A stretch of 18,230 nt of DNA from Methanoculleus sp. UBA374 (GCA_002508705.1 DAYL01000032.1:204804-223033), one strand, 5' to 3'. Shown: positions 1-7,685, numbered from the stretch's first letter. Translations and numbers: made by a program. Notes: generated from the letters alone by a model not told the origin.

Positions 1-511
1 TAAGGCGGGGGAGGAATCGACCCACGATCCTGAAAAGAATGATATTCAGGTGTAATTAACGGTTTCAAGGATGACAGAAGGTAATTTTGGGGCATTCACT
101 TCTTACCCCTGCCGGATTTCGTGGCTGCGTTGTTCGGGTTGAGCGGATTCGCTCTGTTATCCGTTGCAATCTTCCTTCCCCACGTCTCAGGGATTGATCG
201 AGCTGGATTATCATATCATTGATCAATCATCCATTCGACTTCTACCGGCATCGGACACACTTCCGTGAGAGCACTATGACCGTTGGGACAATGAAATGCT
301 TTGTTGAGACTGCAGAGACATGATGCTCCCGGCCGTCTTCCACCGAAAGCGAAGGGACGGCGGTCCCCTCCGGGAACAGCGGACCACCTCCTTTGCATTT
401 CAGCCGGGCGGAGGTGCCGTATCAGAGGGCCGGACCTGCGATGTCGGGAGTTCGGAAAGGCATCAGTTCTTTCAGGGACGCTACATCCCCGGCCCGGACC
501 CTCTTATAGAC
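1..511. other. Mostly non-coding window edge
   Basis: I see no convincing full gene here. The plus-strand reading frames from about 300 onward are Arg/Pro/Gly-rich shadows of the minus-strand membrane gene that starts at 922. A short Cys-rich frame on the minus strand (216-398) is listed separately. No RNA gene or strong repeat is visible. Confidence 0.4.
216..398 (-). CDS. Possible small Cys/His-rich protein or gene fragment
   Basis: This is a 60-residue frame. Its last 35 residues have a zinc-ribbon-like look: a C-x-C pair, then CPNGH, then a further VCP motif, ending in an acidic tail. The first 25 residues are Arg/Gly/Pro-rich and look non-coding. A perfect Shine-Dalgarno-like GGAGGTG lies on the minus strand near 384-390, inside the frame, but no good start codon follows it at normal spacing. 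That suggests either a shorter protein with an unusual start or the tail of a decayed gene. I do not recognise a family and assign no function. It could also be a chance frame. Confidence 0.22.
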   Translation of the reverse strand: MQRRWSAVPGGDRRPFAFGGRRPGASCLCSLNKAFHCPNGHSALTEVCPMPVEVEWMIDQ

Positions 512-922
512 CTATTGTTTTTCCGGCCGCTGCAGGACTGCATACCCGAAGGCGGCGAGCGCCACGACGACGGCGGCGATGGAGACACCGTGAACGGCGA
601 GGGAGTAGACCGCGCTCCGGACGACCCATGAAAATCCGCCGAGGACGTGGGTCGCGGCGACGAGCAGGAGGAGCACGACCCCGAACCCATAGAGACCGGT
701 CGGGCGGAGCAGGCGGAGCGCCGCGAACGCCACGACGTAGTAGAAGAGCATCATGAAAAGCAGGTAGACGATCACGATATCGTTGGCCACGGCATACCGG
801 ACGAGCGGACTGAACTCCAGCCGGAGAAGTTCGTCCCTTCCCCCGGAGAAGATGAACGTCATGGAGTAGTCGAAGAGCACTGCAAGAGCCGGTATGCAGG
901 CTACGATGCGATAATCCGCCAT
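512..922 (-). CDS. Small four-helix membrane protein of unknown function
   Basis: The protein is 136 residues from the ATG at 922, chosen because the translation becomes protein-like there and a purine-rich GGGGG stretch sits just upstream. The longer frame to 1033 adds only Arg/Pro-rich residues. Four hydrophobic segments are visible, at roughly residues 7-25, 44-67, 75-96 and 103-129. A conserved-looking patch, LEFSPLVRYAVAND, lies between the first two. This layout (short helix, polar linker with a Pro, then three helices) resembles small archaeal four-helix proteins of the DUF5658 kind, but that comparison is from memory and weak. No catalytic motif is visible. It stands alone, with a TATA-like element about 120 nt upstream. 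Confidence 0.65.
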   Translation of the reverse strand: MADYRIVACIPALAVLFDYSMTFIFSGGRDELLRLEFSPLVRYAVANDIVIVYLLFMMLFYYVVAFAALRLLRPTGLYGFGVVLLLLVAATHVLGGFSWVVRSAVYSLAVHGVSIAAVVVALAAFGYAVLQRPEKQ

Positions 923-1040
923 AACCCCCGATATTTCCACGTTACCTGCCCTCCTATGAAGATGTCCGGCCGGACCGGACCGGCACGGAAGAATCTGGCG
1001 CTCTTTGGCGCGCCGGAGGAGGTACGGTGGCACCCGTGAC

Positions 1041-1048
1041 TATATAAC
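1041..1048 (-). promoter_or_regulatory. Candidate TATA box for the 512-922 gene
   Basis: Read on the minus strand, this is GTTATATAG in otherwise GC-rich DNA. Transcription would start near 1015, leaving a leader of roughly 90 nt before the ATG at 922. The element is nearly symmetric, so the opposite orientation is also possible. Confidence 0.3.
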
Positions 1049-1401
1049 GGTTCTTCCCGGGGCAAGGCAGGGCATCCCGGGAAAATGTGAATGCCGGGGC
1101 GTCCGTGCGATGGAAGTAAAAACGGCATAGAGATGATCGAAGTGGACGGGTAGGACACGGAAAAAATGTACGATTCTCTGTCATCGTTGAGCAGACCGAC
1201 GGCAACGATCCTGCATACCCACGGCCTCATCTCTGGTGCGCGGCCGCGCCTGCCGACGCTCACCCCATGATATATCAAGGTGCAGACGGCACCGGTGCCC
1301 CCGTTCCGGTCGGAGAAACGGATGTATTCAACACCTCACTCCAGGGCGATTGTCCGGGCATGCAGAAACCATATCAAATGAAACCGCCATACTAGTGGGA
1401 A
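1049..1401. other. Intergenic region without a recognised gene
   Basis: About 350 nt between a minus-strand membrane gene and the plus-strand KaiC-like gene. The reading frames crossing it are short, Arg/Ser/Pro-rich and lack ribosome-binding sites. An A-rich stretch near 1368-1382 could hold the promoter of the gene at 1402. I see nothing else. Confidence 0.4.
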
Positions 1402-1998
1402 ATGGAGTTTGAATGGGGGCTCATCACCCTTCCGGAGAACGCCGTCGTCGTGCTCGAAGAAGCGCTGGGCAGCACGAACGTCACCTACGCCCTGCAGCTT
1501 GCGGCGGGTGCGGCCGGGCAGGGGAAACGCGTCACCTACATCACCCCGCAGTACAGGGATGACGTCCGCACCCAGATGGATCTCTACCGGATCAAGTATT
1601 TCGACCGCTTCGAAATCGCCGAGTGCGCCAGGACCACCGCCGCCATCACGACGTCCTGCACGGGGGACTTCTGCGTCATCGACCAGTTCGCATCGTTCTG
1701 CCCCGACGCCGACCTTGCGAGACTCAAAACGACTCTTTGCGCCCTCATCGACGCCAGCAGGAACGGAAGAACCATCCTCCTGACCATGACGACCGGCATC
1801 CTCTCCGATCGTCACGAACAACTCATCCGCTCACTTGCAGACGGGGTCATCCAGTTCCTGGAGGTCAATGAAGGCGGGAAGATCAAGCGGTACCTCAACG
1901 TCCCGAAGATGAAAGGAGAACTCCCGCCGGAACGGATGGCGCCTTTCTCCGTCACGGAAGAGGGTATCCTCATCGACACCCGTGAACGCCACGGGTGA
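1402..1998 (+). CDS. KaiC/FlaH-like RecA-fold protein lacking the Walker A lysine
   Basis: The protein is 198 residues. Its order of parts matches a short KaiC/FlaH-type RecA fold. A P-loop position (residues 17-30) is followed by an ALQLA helix and the KRVTYIT strand. A Walker B-like hydrophobic strand ends in Asp (GDFCVID, 88-94), and RTILLTMTTG (123-132) follows. The C-terminal strands end in FSVTEEGILIDT, as KaiC-like proteins often do. The P-loop reads EEALGSTNVTY, with no GK[ST], so ordinary ATP binding looks lost. FlaH-type proteins form rings under the FlaI motor and FlaJ platform in archaeal surface appendages. This gene ends 4 nt from the convergent FlaJ-like operon, which supports a pilus role. 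Family assignment is fairly sure; the function is inferred. Confidence 0.72.
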   Translation: MEFEWGLITLPENAVVVLEEALGSTNVTYALQLAAGAAGQGKRVTYITPQYRDDVRTQMDLYRIKYFDRFEIAECARTTAAITTSCTGDFCVIDQFASFCPDADLARLKTTLCALIDASRNGRTILLTMTTGILSDRHEQLIRSLADGVIQFLEVNEGGKIKRYLNVPKMKGELPPERMAPFSVTEEGILIDTRERHG

Positions 1999-2002
1999 TC
2001 CT

Positions 2003-3370
2003 TCACCCACCCATCGCAACCGCGGTCGTCCGGGCGGTCGTTGCCCCGACGGTCGCGCTGACGGCATAGGTCCCTTCCGTCGCACCGAGGGTGACCCTCA
2101 CCGTGGCCTCCCCCTTCTCGTTGGTCTTCACCGTCTCCGGCTCGACGCTCCCGCCCGGGTCTATCCCGAACGTAACCGTCGTCCGGGACAGAGGATTGCC
2201 CTCGAGGTCGGTAGCCGAGACGACGATCGGCTCCTTCAGCGGCAGACCGACAAGCCCCTCCTGGTCGAATCCCGAGATAATCGTGACGTTCGCCTCGATC
2301 AACTCCTCGCCCGCACCAGCAGGGAGGAGCATCAGCAGAGAGGCCACGTAGCACCCCCCGACCAGGATCGTCGCGTGCTTCAGCCCGTAGCGCACATCCC
2401 CCTCCGAGATCTTGCCGATGATGAGGCCGCCGAGGAGGGCGTTGAGCATGATCAGGTGGAAGAAGCCCTGGGTAAAGTCGATCTCGGCGATCTCGGCGCC
2501 GCCGATGCCACCGAACCCCGAACTCCCCACATCGCTGAAGAAGGGGAGGAGTGAGGTGTTCAGGGTATAGGCGATGAAGAAGATGATTCCCTGCGCCATG
2601 TAGAAGATGGCGACGTACTGCCGCAGGTTTCCCTCCTTCTCCCGCTCGATCCCGAGAATGCCCCGCATATCCTCCGACGACTTGAGGATCAGGTCCGCCA
2701 CCGAACCCCCGCTGTAGGACGCCTGGATGACGAGCTCGGTATACCTGGCGATCAGTTCGCTGTCGAGGTTCTTCGCCATCTGTTTCATCGCCTCCTCGAA
2801 CGATTTCCCGAACTTCATGGAGTTCGCGCAAACCCGGACGTCGGTATCCAGCGCGCCGAGATCGGTCTTTGCAAGCTCCATGACCGACTTGATGGGGTCG
2901 AGCCCGCCCCGCATCATCTCCGAGAGCTTGAAGAGAAACTCCGTGTAGAGTTCCTCCTTCTTGCGCCGCCGCATCTTCTGGAGCGTGATGTCGAAACCGT
3001 AGGGGGTGATGGCGACGAGCGTTGCGATGATGAGGACATGGTCGATGCCTATCTTCTCCTCCTCTTCCTGCGGCTCCTCCACCTCCTCCGGCGTCAGTTC
3101 GACCCCCTGCTCCTCCGCCTCCTCCTGGCGGAGAAGTTCCTCGTAGGCCTTCTGCCGGTCGCTCTTCTGATCCCCTCCCCCGTCGTCTCCGCCGATCTGC
3201 GTCATCCCGGAGAGCAGCATCCCGGCAATGAAGAGCAGCGCCACCGCTACCGGGACCCCTATCGTGAAGTACTCCCGCTTCAGGTCGTAGCGGAGACGGA
3301 GACGCTCGATGAAGAGGGTAATGCCGCCGGGAAGGCTGCCGGATTTTGCGTGTTTTCGCTGGGACGCCAT
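2003..3370 (-). CDS. FlaJ/TadC-type (T2SSF) pilus platform protein with C-terminal Big_1-like Ig domain
   Basis: The protein is 455 residues. After a basic N-terminus comes helix 1 (36-56), then a very acidic, Glu-rich insert (57-108) and helix 2 (111-126). The T2SSF cytoplasmic domain follows (about 130-248), including SEMMRGGLDPI and the GGSVADLILKSS helix. Helices 3 (251-270), 4 (300-319) and 5 (333-350) come next. Residues 360-453 form an Ig-like unit: PIVVSATDLEGNPLSRTTVTF, TVKTNEKGEATVRVTL, then GTYAVSATVG. This is the pattern of bacterial Ig-like group 1 (invasin-type) domains. With a basic cytoplasmic N-terminus and five helices, the acidic insert and the Ig domain should both be extracellular. 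T2SSF proteins are the inner-membrane platform of type IV pilus-like machines. The gene lies 6 nt after the other FlaJ-like gene, so they form one operon. Confidence 0.85.
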   Translation of the reverse strand: MASQRKHAKSGSLPGGITLFIERLRLRYDLKREYFTIGVPVAVALLFIAGMLLSGMTQIGGDDGGGDQKSDRQKAYEELLRQEEAEEQGVELTPEEVEEPQEEEEKIGIDHVLIIATLVAITPYGFDITLQKMRRRKKEELYTEFLFKLSEMMRGGLDPIKSVMELAKTDLGALDTDVRVCANSMKFGKSFEEAMKQMAKNLDSELIARYTELVIQASYSGGSVADLILKSSEDMRGILGIEREKEGNLRQYVAIFYMAQGIIFFIAYTLNTSLLPFFSDVGSSGFGGIGGAEIAEIDFTQGFFHLIMLNALLGGLIIGKISEGDVRYGLKHATILVGGCYVASLLMLLPAGAGEELIEANVTIISGFDQEGLVGLPLKEPIVVSATDLEGNPLSRTTVTFGIDPGGSVEPETVKTNEKGEATVRVTLGATEGTYAVSATVGATTARTTAVAMGG

Positions 3371-3376
3371 GGTAGA

Positions 3377-4336
3377 TCAGGGATTTGTGGAGTATTTGAC
3401 GCCGAGCATCAGCAGAAAGAGGACGTTGATGAGCGGCGTGCCGAGGTAGACCAGGAAGAAGAAGAGCTGGTCCGGGGTGAACGGACCGAGTTCCACCCCC
3501 AGTGCGCTGCTGATCACGATGCCGAGGACGGCGAGGGTGAGTGTCATCACGATGCCGCCGAGGTAGCCCTCGCCGAAGACGGAGAGCGACTCGACGAACT
3601 CCTTGTCCGTCTGCCGCCGGATCTCCATCAACTCCTTCGACTTGGACGCAAGATACCCGGCAAGGCCGCTACCCCCGTAGATGAGGTTCGTTAAGTCCAT
3701 GCAGATGTTTCGGAAGATCTCGGAAGGCGTGGAGTTCACCATGCCGTTCATCGCCGTCACCGCATCCTCGCCGAGGATCTCGACGCGAAAGACGACTTTC
3801 CCGAACTCGCGCGAGATATGACCGTAATCTTCACGCGCAATCCTCCTGATGATATCGAGCGGCGTGGCGCCGGAGCTGGCCAGAATGGACATGAAGGCAA
3901 GCGCGTAAGGGAGGTTCTTCTCGATATCGATCTTCTTATTCGAGATCTGGCTGGTGAGGTAGAAGGGAAAGCCGACCGCGACGACAACCGGAGCAAGGAA
4001 GGTGAGGGCGAAGATGTAGAGCAGGGCGCTCTCGGAGACGAAGGGGCTGAATGGGGCGAGGAATATGACAAGCGAGACGGCGAACATGACCATGGCTGCA
4101 AGCGCAGCCGTGACGGCGAGCAGAGAGAGAAACAGGCCGGGCGTCATCTCGAGATCGGCCTGATAGATCATCCGGGCTATATCCTCGTTTGGGCTTTTGT
4201 CGAGGTGCTTTCCGAGGCGGTAGCAGATCTGCTTGTACTTCTCGAACAGTTTTTCCGGGTCGAGAGGCGGCAGATGAAATCCTCCGGTCGAGTTTCGGAA
4301 CGGTAAAAGCGACAATATGCGTTCACGATCAAACAT
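3377..4336 (-). CDS. FlaJ/TadC-type (T2SSF) pilus assembly platform protein
   Basis: The protein is 319 residues from the ATG at 4336 (MFDRERIL); a GTG at 4351 would add five residues and has a poorer upstream site. The N-terminal 65 residues are soluble and charged. Two helices follow (about 67-94 and 104-127). The cytoplasmic T2SSF domain runs from 130 to 255, with the typical NLPYALAFMSILASSGATPLDIIRRIA opening split across 141-167 and the GGSGLAGYLASKSKE segment at 221-235. Two C-terminal helices lie at 260-280 and 290-313. It is the first gene of a two-gene operon with the Ig-bearing paralogue. Archaeal systems often use two FlaJ-like proteins with one FlaI-type ATPase; no such ATPase is encoded in this window, so the motor must lie elsewhere or be shared. 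Confidence 0.85.
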   Translation of the reverse strand: MFDRERILSLLPFRNSTGGFHLPPLDPEKLFEKYKQICYRLGKHLDKSPNEDIARMIYQADLEMTPGLFLSLLAVTAALAAMVMFAVSLVIFLAPFSPFVSESALLYIFALTFLAPVVVAVGFPFYLTSQISNKKIDIEKNLPYALAFMSILASSGATPLDIIRRIAREDYGHISREFGKVVFRVEILGEDAVTAMNGMVNSTPSEIFRNICMDLTNLIYGGSGLAGYLASKSKELMEIRRQTDKEFVESLSVFGEGYLGGIVMTLTLAVLGIVISSALGVELGPFTPDQLFFFLVYLGTPLINVLFLLMLGVKYSTNP

Positions 4337-4416
4337 GCAGAACCCCGGCACCCCGATTACAGGGAGTAATCAGCCTAGAGTATGGATTGGGAGGGATATA
4401 GATATTTCCAAATGAG

Positions 4417-4424
4417 TATATAGG
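4417..4424 (-). promoter_or_regulatory. Candidate TATA box for the pilus operon
   Basis: On the minus strand this reads CCTATATA, within an AT-rich patch (4381-4440) directly upstream of the FlaJ-like operon. A start site near 4390 would leave a leader of about 55 nt before the ATG at 4336. A second AT-rich element at 4396-4406 could serve instead. Confidence 0.35.
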
Positions 4425-4886
4425 AACTATTGGTTTCGTAAAGAACTATGTACCAAGGAAGGGGACCGGTCCCGGTTAGAGGACAACCCGTTTTCCCGGG
4501 CGGTACGCCGAACCGGCCCACCCATGCCCCGCGATATCGGGTCCGTACCGGACCCGGGGGCGGCCATCCGGCGCCAGTGTTTCGTCCGGGAAAGAAACCC
4601 GGCGCTCCGGCCCATTGTTCCAAAGCCGAACGCTCCCGTAGCCGCGATCCCGGAATTTAACGAGTAAACCCATAGATCAACCCGATGACATACGGAAATA
4701 TTAAAATATAAGAAGAATAAATATTGTACTACATTGCCTTCCATATCAGGAATGGGCGGCAAATGCGAATAGGATATTCGTAACACGCGGTGAACCGGGA
4801 TCGGGCAACTCAAATCTCCCCGGTTTCGGCACGGCAGCCGGACCGGATGATACTCTTTTCATAGGGAACTACTATTACAGTTCATC
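4425..4886. other. Non-coding spacer with GC-rich palindromes and an AT-rich island
   Basis: No supported gene. A perfect 12-bp palindrome GGGACCGGTCCC lies at 4462-4473. A perfect 8-bp hairpin (CGGGTCCG, 3-nt loop, CGGACCCG) lies at 4538-4556. A strongly AT-rich island runs from about 4692 to 4735 and could carry promoters in either direction. The Arg/Pro/Gly-rich frames across the palindromes look like chance. Confidence 0.45.
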
Positions 4887-5154
4887 ATGTCGCCGGGAAA
4901 TATCTGTGGGTGCCGGCTTGGAAATAGTGTCGCCGCAGGTCCATCAGTCACGCTCGACCAGGACGACCTCACCGTTCTCTCCTCCGATGTCCGGGTCGCA
5001 ATCCCCAAATCGCTCGATACCTGGTCGATGACTGTGTTTCGCCGTCCTGGGGGGAAGCATCGTCCGGGACCCTGTTTTCCTCTACGCGGGCGAGGCGCTC
5101 CTCGGTGCGACGTTCATGCTCTGGGGGCTCGCGGTGCGGGCGCGGAGGAGATGA
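4887..5154 (+). pseudogene. Remnant of a winged-helix regulator with C-terminal membrane segment
   Basis: From the ATG at 4887, one frame reads VTLDQDDLTVLSSDVRVAIPKSLDT followed by WSMTV. This is very close to the opening helix of archaeal ArsR-like winged-helix regulators, typically LSSDTRVAILKSLDERRMTV. The recognition helix and wing that should follow are absent. Instead, after a one-base frame change near 5032, another frame gives a clean membrane helix (LAVLGGSIVRDPVFLYAGEALLGATFMLWGLAV) ending in RARRR and a stop at 5152-5154. Many archaeal regulators of this type carry C-terminal membrane helices, so both pieces fit one ancestral gene that lost its middle, well over 100 residues by family comparison. 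The second frame also has a stop just before the helix, so no intact product is possible. Confidence 0.6.
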
Positions 5155-5200
5155 AACTCCATCGGAGAACGTCCACCCGGTCTCCCGCCCGCTCACCGCT

Positions 5201-5587
5201 TCAGAATAAACCCCGGAACTGCTCCACAAGGTCCATCGTCGCCGCTTCCCCGGGCGCGACCCAGGCGTAGTCCTCGTGTTCCGGACTGAGGCTGATCTCG
5301 GTTCTGTCGACATCGCATGTCATGACCAGGTAGGCGACCCTCCTCGTCGGAAGGGCGAGTTCCCCGGCACCCGCGACGTGCCGGAGGGTGACCCGCATCC
5401 CGGTCTCTTCGCGGACCTCCCTCCAGAGGGCGCGGTCGAAAGTCTCCCCGGGATCGAGCGCCCCTCCGGGGAGGTCCCACTTTCCCGGGTTGATGGAGGC
5501 GGCAGCGGCACGTTTCAGGAGGAGGACCCTCCCCTCGTCGTCCCGGATGAGCGCCGAAACGGCAAGGGAGAACGGTTTTTCCGGCAT
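5201..5587 (-). CDS. Nudix hydrolase (MutT-like)
   Basis: The protein is 128 residues from the ATG at 5587 (MPEKPFSLAV). The Nudix box is complete: G, five residues (ALDPG), E, seven residues (TFDRALW), then REVREETGM, matching GX5EX7REUXEEXGU. The box binds the divalent metal and helps hydrolyse a nucleoside diphosphate linked to another group. Upstream is the usual N-terminal strand with VLLLKRA, and WDLPGG leads into the box. The C-terminal EHEDYAWVAPGEA segment is typical of the family. Substrate cannot be read from the sequence; house-cleaning of oxidised or non-canonical nucleotides is the common role. A TTG at 5614 is an alternative start, but its GGGAGG site is very close. The gene stands alone, opposite to its neighbours. 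Confidence 0.88.
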   Translation of the reverse strand: MPEKPFSLAVSALIRDDEGRVLLLKRAAAASINPGKWDLPGGALDPGETFDRALWREVREETGMRVTLRHVAGAGELALPTRRVAYLVMTCDVDRTEISLSPEHEDYAWVAPGEAATMDLVEQFRGLF

Positions 5588-5686
5588 ACGACGACATAAG
5601 TCCTGCCGATACAAATACCTCCCCCACGGCAGAACCGTAAAGAGGTACCGGCACCCATACTGGTGAACCGGACGGAGCAGTACTTC

Positions 5687-6619
5687 ATGAGCGGCATGAT
5701 CACGGATTTCCTGGTAGTCGCGGACCAGATATTCATCCTGGTTCTCCTGATTGCCGCCGGTTACATCGCCGTCGCCACGAAGATCGTGGACCCCCGGACC
5801 ACCCGGGGGCTCTCCGGGCTTCTCATCAACATCACCATCCCTGCGCTGATCATCGCCTCCATGCAGGTGCCCTTCACCCCCGAACGCCTCGTCGGCGCCG
5901 AGACCCTGCTCCTCGCGACCGGAGCCCTCTACGTCTTCTCGTTCGCCCTCGCCTGGGCCGTCTCAAAAGCCATGCGAGTCCCGCCCGCGGAGGAAGGGGT
6001 TCTCCAGTTCGCCATCGTCTTCGGGAACGTGGGGTTCATGGGGTTCCCGGTCGCCCTGACGCTCTTCGGCCAGAGTTCCCTCTTCTACGTCGCCATCTTC
6101 AATCTCGTCTTCAACGTCCTCGTCTTCTCCGTCGGGATAGCGATGCTCGCCGGGGGAAGAGGAGAACGGTTCGACCCGAAACTCCTCGCGAATCCCGGGA
6201 TCGCGGCCTCCGTCGCCGGGTTCCTCCTCTTCCTCGGCTCGGTGGAGATCCCCGGGCCCTTCATCGACGCAATCGACCTCCTCGGGGGGGTGACCACGCC
6301 GCTTGCGATGATCATCGTCGGGGCGATGCTTGCGACCTTCCCGGCCCGGGAGATGATCGGAGACTGGCGCGTCTGGACGGCGAGCGCCGTTCTCCTCCTC
6401 GGAATTCCCGTGGCCTACGTCTATCTCTTCTCCCCGATCTTTCCCGATCCCCTCATCAACGGCGTCATGATCGCGATGGCCGCGATGCCCGCCGCCGCAA
6501 ACACCGTCATCTTCGCGGAGCAGTACGGCGCCGACTCACGGCTCGCGTCACAGATCGTCTTCGTCTCGACGATCGGGTCGCTCGTCACCATCCCGCTGAT
6601 CACGACGATGCTGCTGTAG
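5687..6619 (+). CDS. AEC-family (auxin efflux carrier-like) transporter
   Basis: The protein is 310 residues from the ATG at 5687, supported by a GGAG about nine bases upstream; a GTG at 5663 would add eight residues. The chain is almost entirely hydrophobic, with about ten membrane helices in two similar halves. Each half carries the unwound-helix signature of this family: LINITIPALIIASMQ in the first and NGVMIAMAAMPAAANTVIFAEQYG near the end. The FGNVGFMGFPV motif in the middle is also typical. Members are secondary carriers of small organic anions such as malate, or of other acids; substrate cannot be told here. The gene stands between a Nudix gene and an SRPBCC gene, with no shared operon signal. 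Length matches the family norm of about 300-320. Confidence 0.88.
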   Translation: MSGMITDFLVVADQIFILVLLIAAGYIAVATKIVDPRTTRGLSGLLINITIPALIIASMQVPFTPERLVGAETLLLATGALYVFSFALAWAVSKAMRVPPAEEGVLQFAIVFGNVGFMGFPVALTLFGQSSLFYVAIFNLVFNVLVFSVGIAMLAGGRGERFDPKLLANPGIAASVAGFLLFLGSVEIPGPFIDAIDLLGGVTTPLAMIIVGAMLATFPAREMIGDWRVWTASAVLLLGIPVAYVYLFSPIFPDPLINGVMIAMAAMPAAANTVIFAEQYGADSRLASQIVFVSTIGSLVTIPLITTMLL

Positions 6620-6623
6620 GCGA

Positions 6624-6636
6624 GAAAAGTTTTTAC
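6624..6636 (+). promoter_or_regulatory. Weak candidate promoter for the tandem SRPBCC gene
   Basis: An A/T run (AAAAGTTTTTAC) about 45 nt before the ATG at 6679, in otherwise GC-rich DNA. It could act as a TATA-like element or as an oligo-T terminator of the carrier gene. The gene itself has a strong GGAGGGAG site at 6664-6671. Confidence 0.25.
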
Positions 6637-6678
6637 CCGTGAGGGTCCGAATCCCGGAAAAATGGAGGGAGACAGGAT

Positions 6679-7659
6679 ATGGCAGAGGCAATTCTGACCG
6701 GAGAAAAAGCGAAGTTCACCATCACCCGCACCTTCGATGCACCGCGTGACCTCGTATGGAAGGCATGGACGAGACCTGAGTACTTCAACCAGTGGTGGGG
6801 GCCCAAAACCTTCACCGCACCCGTCGTCAGGACGGACTTCCGCGTGGGCGGCAGGTACCTCTGGTGCATGCGCTCGCTCGAAGGCAAGGACTTCTGGAGC
6901 ACGGGCGTCTTTCGCGAGATCGTAGAGCCCGCAAAGATCGCCTACACCGATGCGTTCTCGGATGCGGACGGTAACGTTGTCCCGGCCTCGGCCTACGGGA
7001 TGAGCGAAGACTGGCCGCAAGAGCTGCCGGTGACCGTGACGTTCGAAGAGCACGAGGGCGGGACGTTGATGACCCTGCAGGAGGACGGCGTCCCGGAGGG
7101 CGAGATGCTCGACATGGCCCGCGCTGGCTGGAACGAGTCACTCGACAAACTCGCCCGGGTGCTTGAGAAGGGAGAGGTCGATATGACGAAGACGAACCTC
7201 ACCGCTGAACCCGGAAAACAGGAGATCGTCATAACCAGGGTCTTCGACGCGACCCGGGACCTCGTCTTCGGCACCTACATGGACCCGGAGTTGATACCCC
7301 GGTGGTGGGGGCCGAAAGACCTGACGACCACGATCGAGAAGATGGATGCAAGGCCGGGGGGTATCTGGCGCTTCGTCCAGCGCGACGCCGAGGGCAACGA
7401 GTACGGGTTCCACGGCGTGTTTCACGATATCGCGCCGCCCGAGCGGCTCATCTTCACCTTTGAGTACGAAGGCATACCTGGCCATGTGCTGCTCGAAACG
7501 ATCACCCTGGAGGACGTGAACGGCAGAACAAAGATGACGGACAGAGCGGTCTTCCCGACGGTCGAAGACCGCGACGGGATGCTTCAGTCGGGTGAGGAGG
7601 GAATGACCGAGACCACGGACCGTTTCGCGGAACTGGTGGAGGAGAAGAAGAGAACGTAA
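6679..7659 (+). CDS. Tandem SRPBCC (AHSA1/START-like) domain protein
   Basis: The protein is 326 residues with a GGAGGGAG ribosome-binding site upstream of the ATG. It contains two copies of the AHSA1-type SRPBCC fold. Copy one (about 11-166) opens with FTITRTFDAPRDLVWKAWT and has PEYFNQWWGPK and VGGRYLWCM. Copy two (about 177-322) opens with IVITRVFDATRDLVFGTYM and has PELIPRWWGPK and PGGIWRFV. Each alone has the full length of a usual single-domain member, about 145-160 residues. The fold encloses a hydrophobic pocket for small lipophilic ligands; the AHSA1 name comes from an Hsp90 co-chaperone, but the prokaryotic members have mostly unknown ligands. A ribosome-binding-like GGAGAGGT followed by ATG at 7183 marks the start of copy two, suggesting that two genes fused. 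Confidence 0.88.
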   Translation: MAEAILTGEKAKFTITRTFDAPRDLVWKAWTRPEYFNQWWGPKTFTAPVVRTDFRVGGRYLWCMRSLEGKDFWSTGVFREIVEPAKIAYTDAFSDADGNVVPASAYGMSEDWPQELPVTVTFEEHEGGTLMTLQEDGVPEGEMLDMARAGWNESLDKLARVLEKGEVDMTKTNLTAEPGKQEIVITRVFDATRDLVFGTYMDPELIPRWWGPKDLTTTIEKMDARPGGIWRFVQRDAEGNEYGFHGVFHDIAPPERLIFTFEYEGIPGHVLLETITLEDVNGRTKMTDRAVFPTVEDRDGMLQSGEEGMTETTDRFAELVEEKKRT

Positions 7660-7685
7660 GATTGAATATTGTGATAGGAACACTC

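Noticed and set aside
301..1039. Long plus-strand frames (151, 103 and 130 aa)
   Set aside because: Arg/Gly/Asp-rich shadow translations opposite the minus-strand membrane gene; no ribosome-binding sites and no domain character.
1812..2831. 339-residue minus-strand frame overlapping the KaiC-like and platform genes
   Set aside because: Arg/Gly/Asp-rich, offset by one base from the platform-protein frame; the other frame has clear helices and domains.
3038..3694. 218-residue plus-strand frame
   Set aside because: Antisense of the platform genes; the Leu/Arg and Glu/Asp composition is the mirror of their codons.
4427..4813. 128-residue minus-strand frame in the palindrome spacer
   Set aside because: Composition follows the palindromes; no start site, no domain and no continuity with the pilus operon.
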